Below are positions 7,532 through 9,364 of a stretch of 9,364 nt of DNA, piece after piece. The notes beneath the pieces were generated by a model. That model worked only from the letters and a program-made list of their open reading frames with translations. It was not told where the DNA came from and did no database searches. The DNA is taken from assembly GCA_002298905.1 (NCBI GenBank), contig DBMA01000026.1, forward strand, positions 1-9,364, in the 5' to 3' direction. Origin of the DNA: Mycoplasma sp. UBA710 (GTDB lineage Bacteria; Bacillota_I; Bacilli_A; Mycoplasmatales; Metamycoplasmataceae). The number at the start of each line of letters is the position of its first letter. Positions within the stretch are counted from its first letter, which is position 1. Both the position numbers and the translations under genes were made by a program.

Positions 7532-9364
7532 ATGAAAATAAAACATTATAAAAGATATTTAGATGTTCCTCAAAAATATCGTTTTAATTTAGAAGATATT
7601 TTAGAAAATAAAACAATAGAGCAATTAATCAAAGAATTTTTTGATTTATACAAATATGAAATCAAAATTAAAGATGATAAGTATGAAAATAAAACTGTTT
7701 ATTTAAAATATTTAAAAGATCATGAAAAAATAACAATTTTATTTAACAAAATTTCAAATTATATTTCTAATAAGATTTCTACAAATATTGTTGATCCTAA
7801 ATTTAATAAAATGAATAATGAATTTCATTATCAATTTTCTTTATTAAATAAAGAATTAGGTCCAGAATCCACAAGAATTTTTAAGAACGAAAAGAAATTA
7901 AAAGAATGATTAAAATTGAAGAAGTTTCAATCATTTAAAAAAGATATAGAATATGCTTTAAAACAAAAAAAATACAAATTTTCTAATGAAGTAGAGCAAT
8001 TTATTTTAAAAATTTCTCAAGCAGATGTAAGTGCATATAATATTTTCTCAATATTAACAAATAGTGAATTAGATTATGGATTCGCCATCTCTAAGACTAA
8101 TAAGAAGATTAAAATTAATCCATCAAATAAAAATGATCTATTACTAAACAAAGATGAATCTATTAGAAAATCAACACACACAAATTGAATAAAAGCATAT
8201 TTGAATCATAAAAATTCTTTATCATCTTTGTTATACCAACATATTAAAAATATTTCAGTATGAGCATTAGAAAGAAAATATACATCTTCAATTGAATCAT
8301 TAATAATTGATGATCAAATGACTGAAGATTTATTGCAAAAATTATACTTAAACGTAAAAAAACATTCACACCTATTTGATAAATTTTCACAATATCATAA
8401 AAAATTCTTTGAAATTAAATATAAGAAAAAATATCAATCATGAGATTATTTATTACCTCTTGTAAAAGTAAAAATGTCTTATACAATTGAACAAATGCAA
8501 AAAATTGTTTTATCTTCACTTCAACCTATGGGAGATGAATATATTTCTATTATTAAGAAAATGTTTAAAGAGAATTGAATTGATTATTGTATTGTAGACA
8601 ATAAAAGATCAGGTGCTTATTCTATTGGCCAAACATATGGAATAAATAAAAAATATATTTTAATGAATTTTGATGGCAAGATTTCATCTGTTTCTACTTT
8701 AGCTCATGAAATAGGACATTCTTTACATTCATATTTTTCTGATAAATTTCAACCTTATAATCTATCTCAATATCCTATTTTTCTTGCAGAAATAGCTTCT
8801 ATATTTAATGAATTAATGTTAAATGATTATTTATTAGAAACATCAGAAAATGAAAAATTTAGATTTTATATTTTATCTGAGCAGATAAATGATTTTATTT
8901 CTACAGTAAAACAGCAAACTATGTGATCAGAATATGAGTTTGAAATTTATCACAAAATAGATAAAGGAGAATCTATTTCTACTTTTGATGATTTAAAAAA
9001 AATTTATCAGTCAGTTATTTCTCAATATACAAATAAAAAAAGAAAATATAAAGACCATCAATTATATGGATCTATAATGGTTCCTCATTATTATTATGAT
9101 TTTTATGTTTATAAATATTCTATTGGATATTTAGTTGCTAATTTCTTTTTTAATCAATACAAAAAATATGGACCAGTAGCTATTAAAGATTATATCGATA
9201 ATTTTTTATCAAAAGGATGTTCCGCAGATCCTATTGATCTTTTAAAGAAATGTGGTGTAAATTTAGATGATCAATCTTTTTATGAAGATGCTTTCAAAAA
9301 TTTTGCTAACAAAATTGATGAATATATAAAAATAGGAAATAAAATTTTTAAAATAAAAATTTAA
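7532..9364 (+). CDS. pepF: M3-family zinc oligopeptidase (oligoendopeptidase F-like)
   Basis: 610 aa with TGA as Trp at all its tryptophans; PepF enzymes are about 600 aa. It hydrolyses short peptides in the cytosol; no signal peptide is seen. The zinc motif is AHEIGHSLH with H392, E393 and H396. E420 in FLAEIASIFNE is the likely third ligand. Near the C-terminus HYYYDFYVYKYSIGY (519-533) matches the Tyr/His-rich substrate-binding loop of M3 peptidases. Residues 1-375 are the mostly helical N-terminal lobe. ATG at 7532 directly abuts the HinT stop (TAAATG) in the same frame, with only a weak purine-rich stretch upstream, so translation is probably by re-initiation. The TAA at 9362-9364 is the window's last codon, so the gene is complete but what follows is unseen. 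A supply role in amino-acid scavenging is a family-based inference. Confidence 0.93.

Overview
The window reads as Mollicutes DNA, most likely a Mycoplasma/Metamycoplasma close to the M. hominis lineage. It is very AT-rich, intergenic space is minimal, and every long gene stays open only if TGA is read as tryptophan (genetic code 4). The strongest taxonomic hint is the contiguous P80 - P60 - HinT block, a gene set known from M. hominis and relatives.

Layout: (1) 1-39 is the last 12 codons of an unidentified upstream gene. (2) 71-1783 (+) encodes ribonuclease J, 570 aa, with all metallo-beta-lactamase/beta-CASP motifs intact. (3) 1773-2498 (-) is a convergent gene overlapping the end of the RNase J gene by 11 bp. 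It encodes a 241-aa protein that looks like a decayed or highly divergent LicD-family nucleotidyltransferase; in-frame TGA codons hide most of it under the standard code. (4) 2499-2630 is the only real intergenic region. It is a divergent promoter region with tandem TATAAT boxes for the minus-strand gene, a perfect 18-bp palindrome, and a Shine-Dalgarno sequence for the plus-strand operon. (5) 2631-9364 (+) is a gapless operon of four genes: P80 (865 aa, one membrane segment), P60 (657 aa, lipoprotein), HinT (108 aa, histidine-triad protein) and an M3-family oligoendopeptidase F-like zinc peptidase (610 aa), whose stop codon is the last base triplet of the window.

How the genes fit together: in M. 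hominis, P80 and P60 form a surface complex that interacts with cytosolic HinT. Here the three are fused into one transcription unit with overlapping or abutting stop/start codons, which implies coupled translation and fixed stoichiometry. The peptidase gene follows HinT with no spacer, so a cytosolic oligopeptidase appears to be made with the complex. P60, HinT and the peptidase also share one reading frame and are separated only by single TAA codons. The function of the P80/P60/HinT complex is not established. The N-terminal third of the P80 ectodomain shows a faint SurA/PrsA-like helical pattern that would be worth testing. I see no tRNA, rRNA, CRISPR array, insertion sequence or clear strong terminator.
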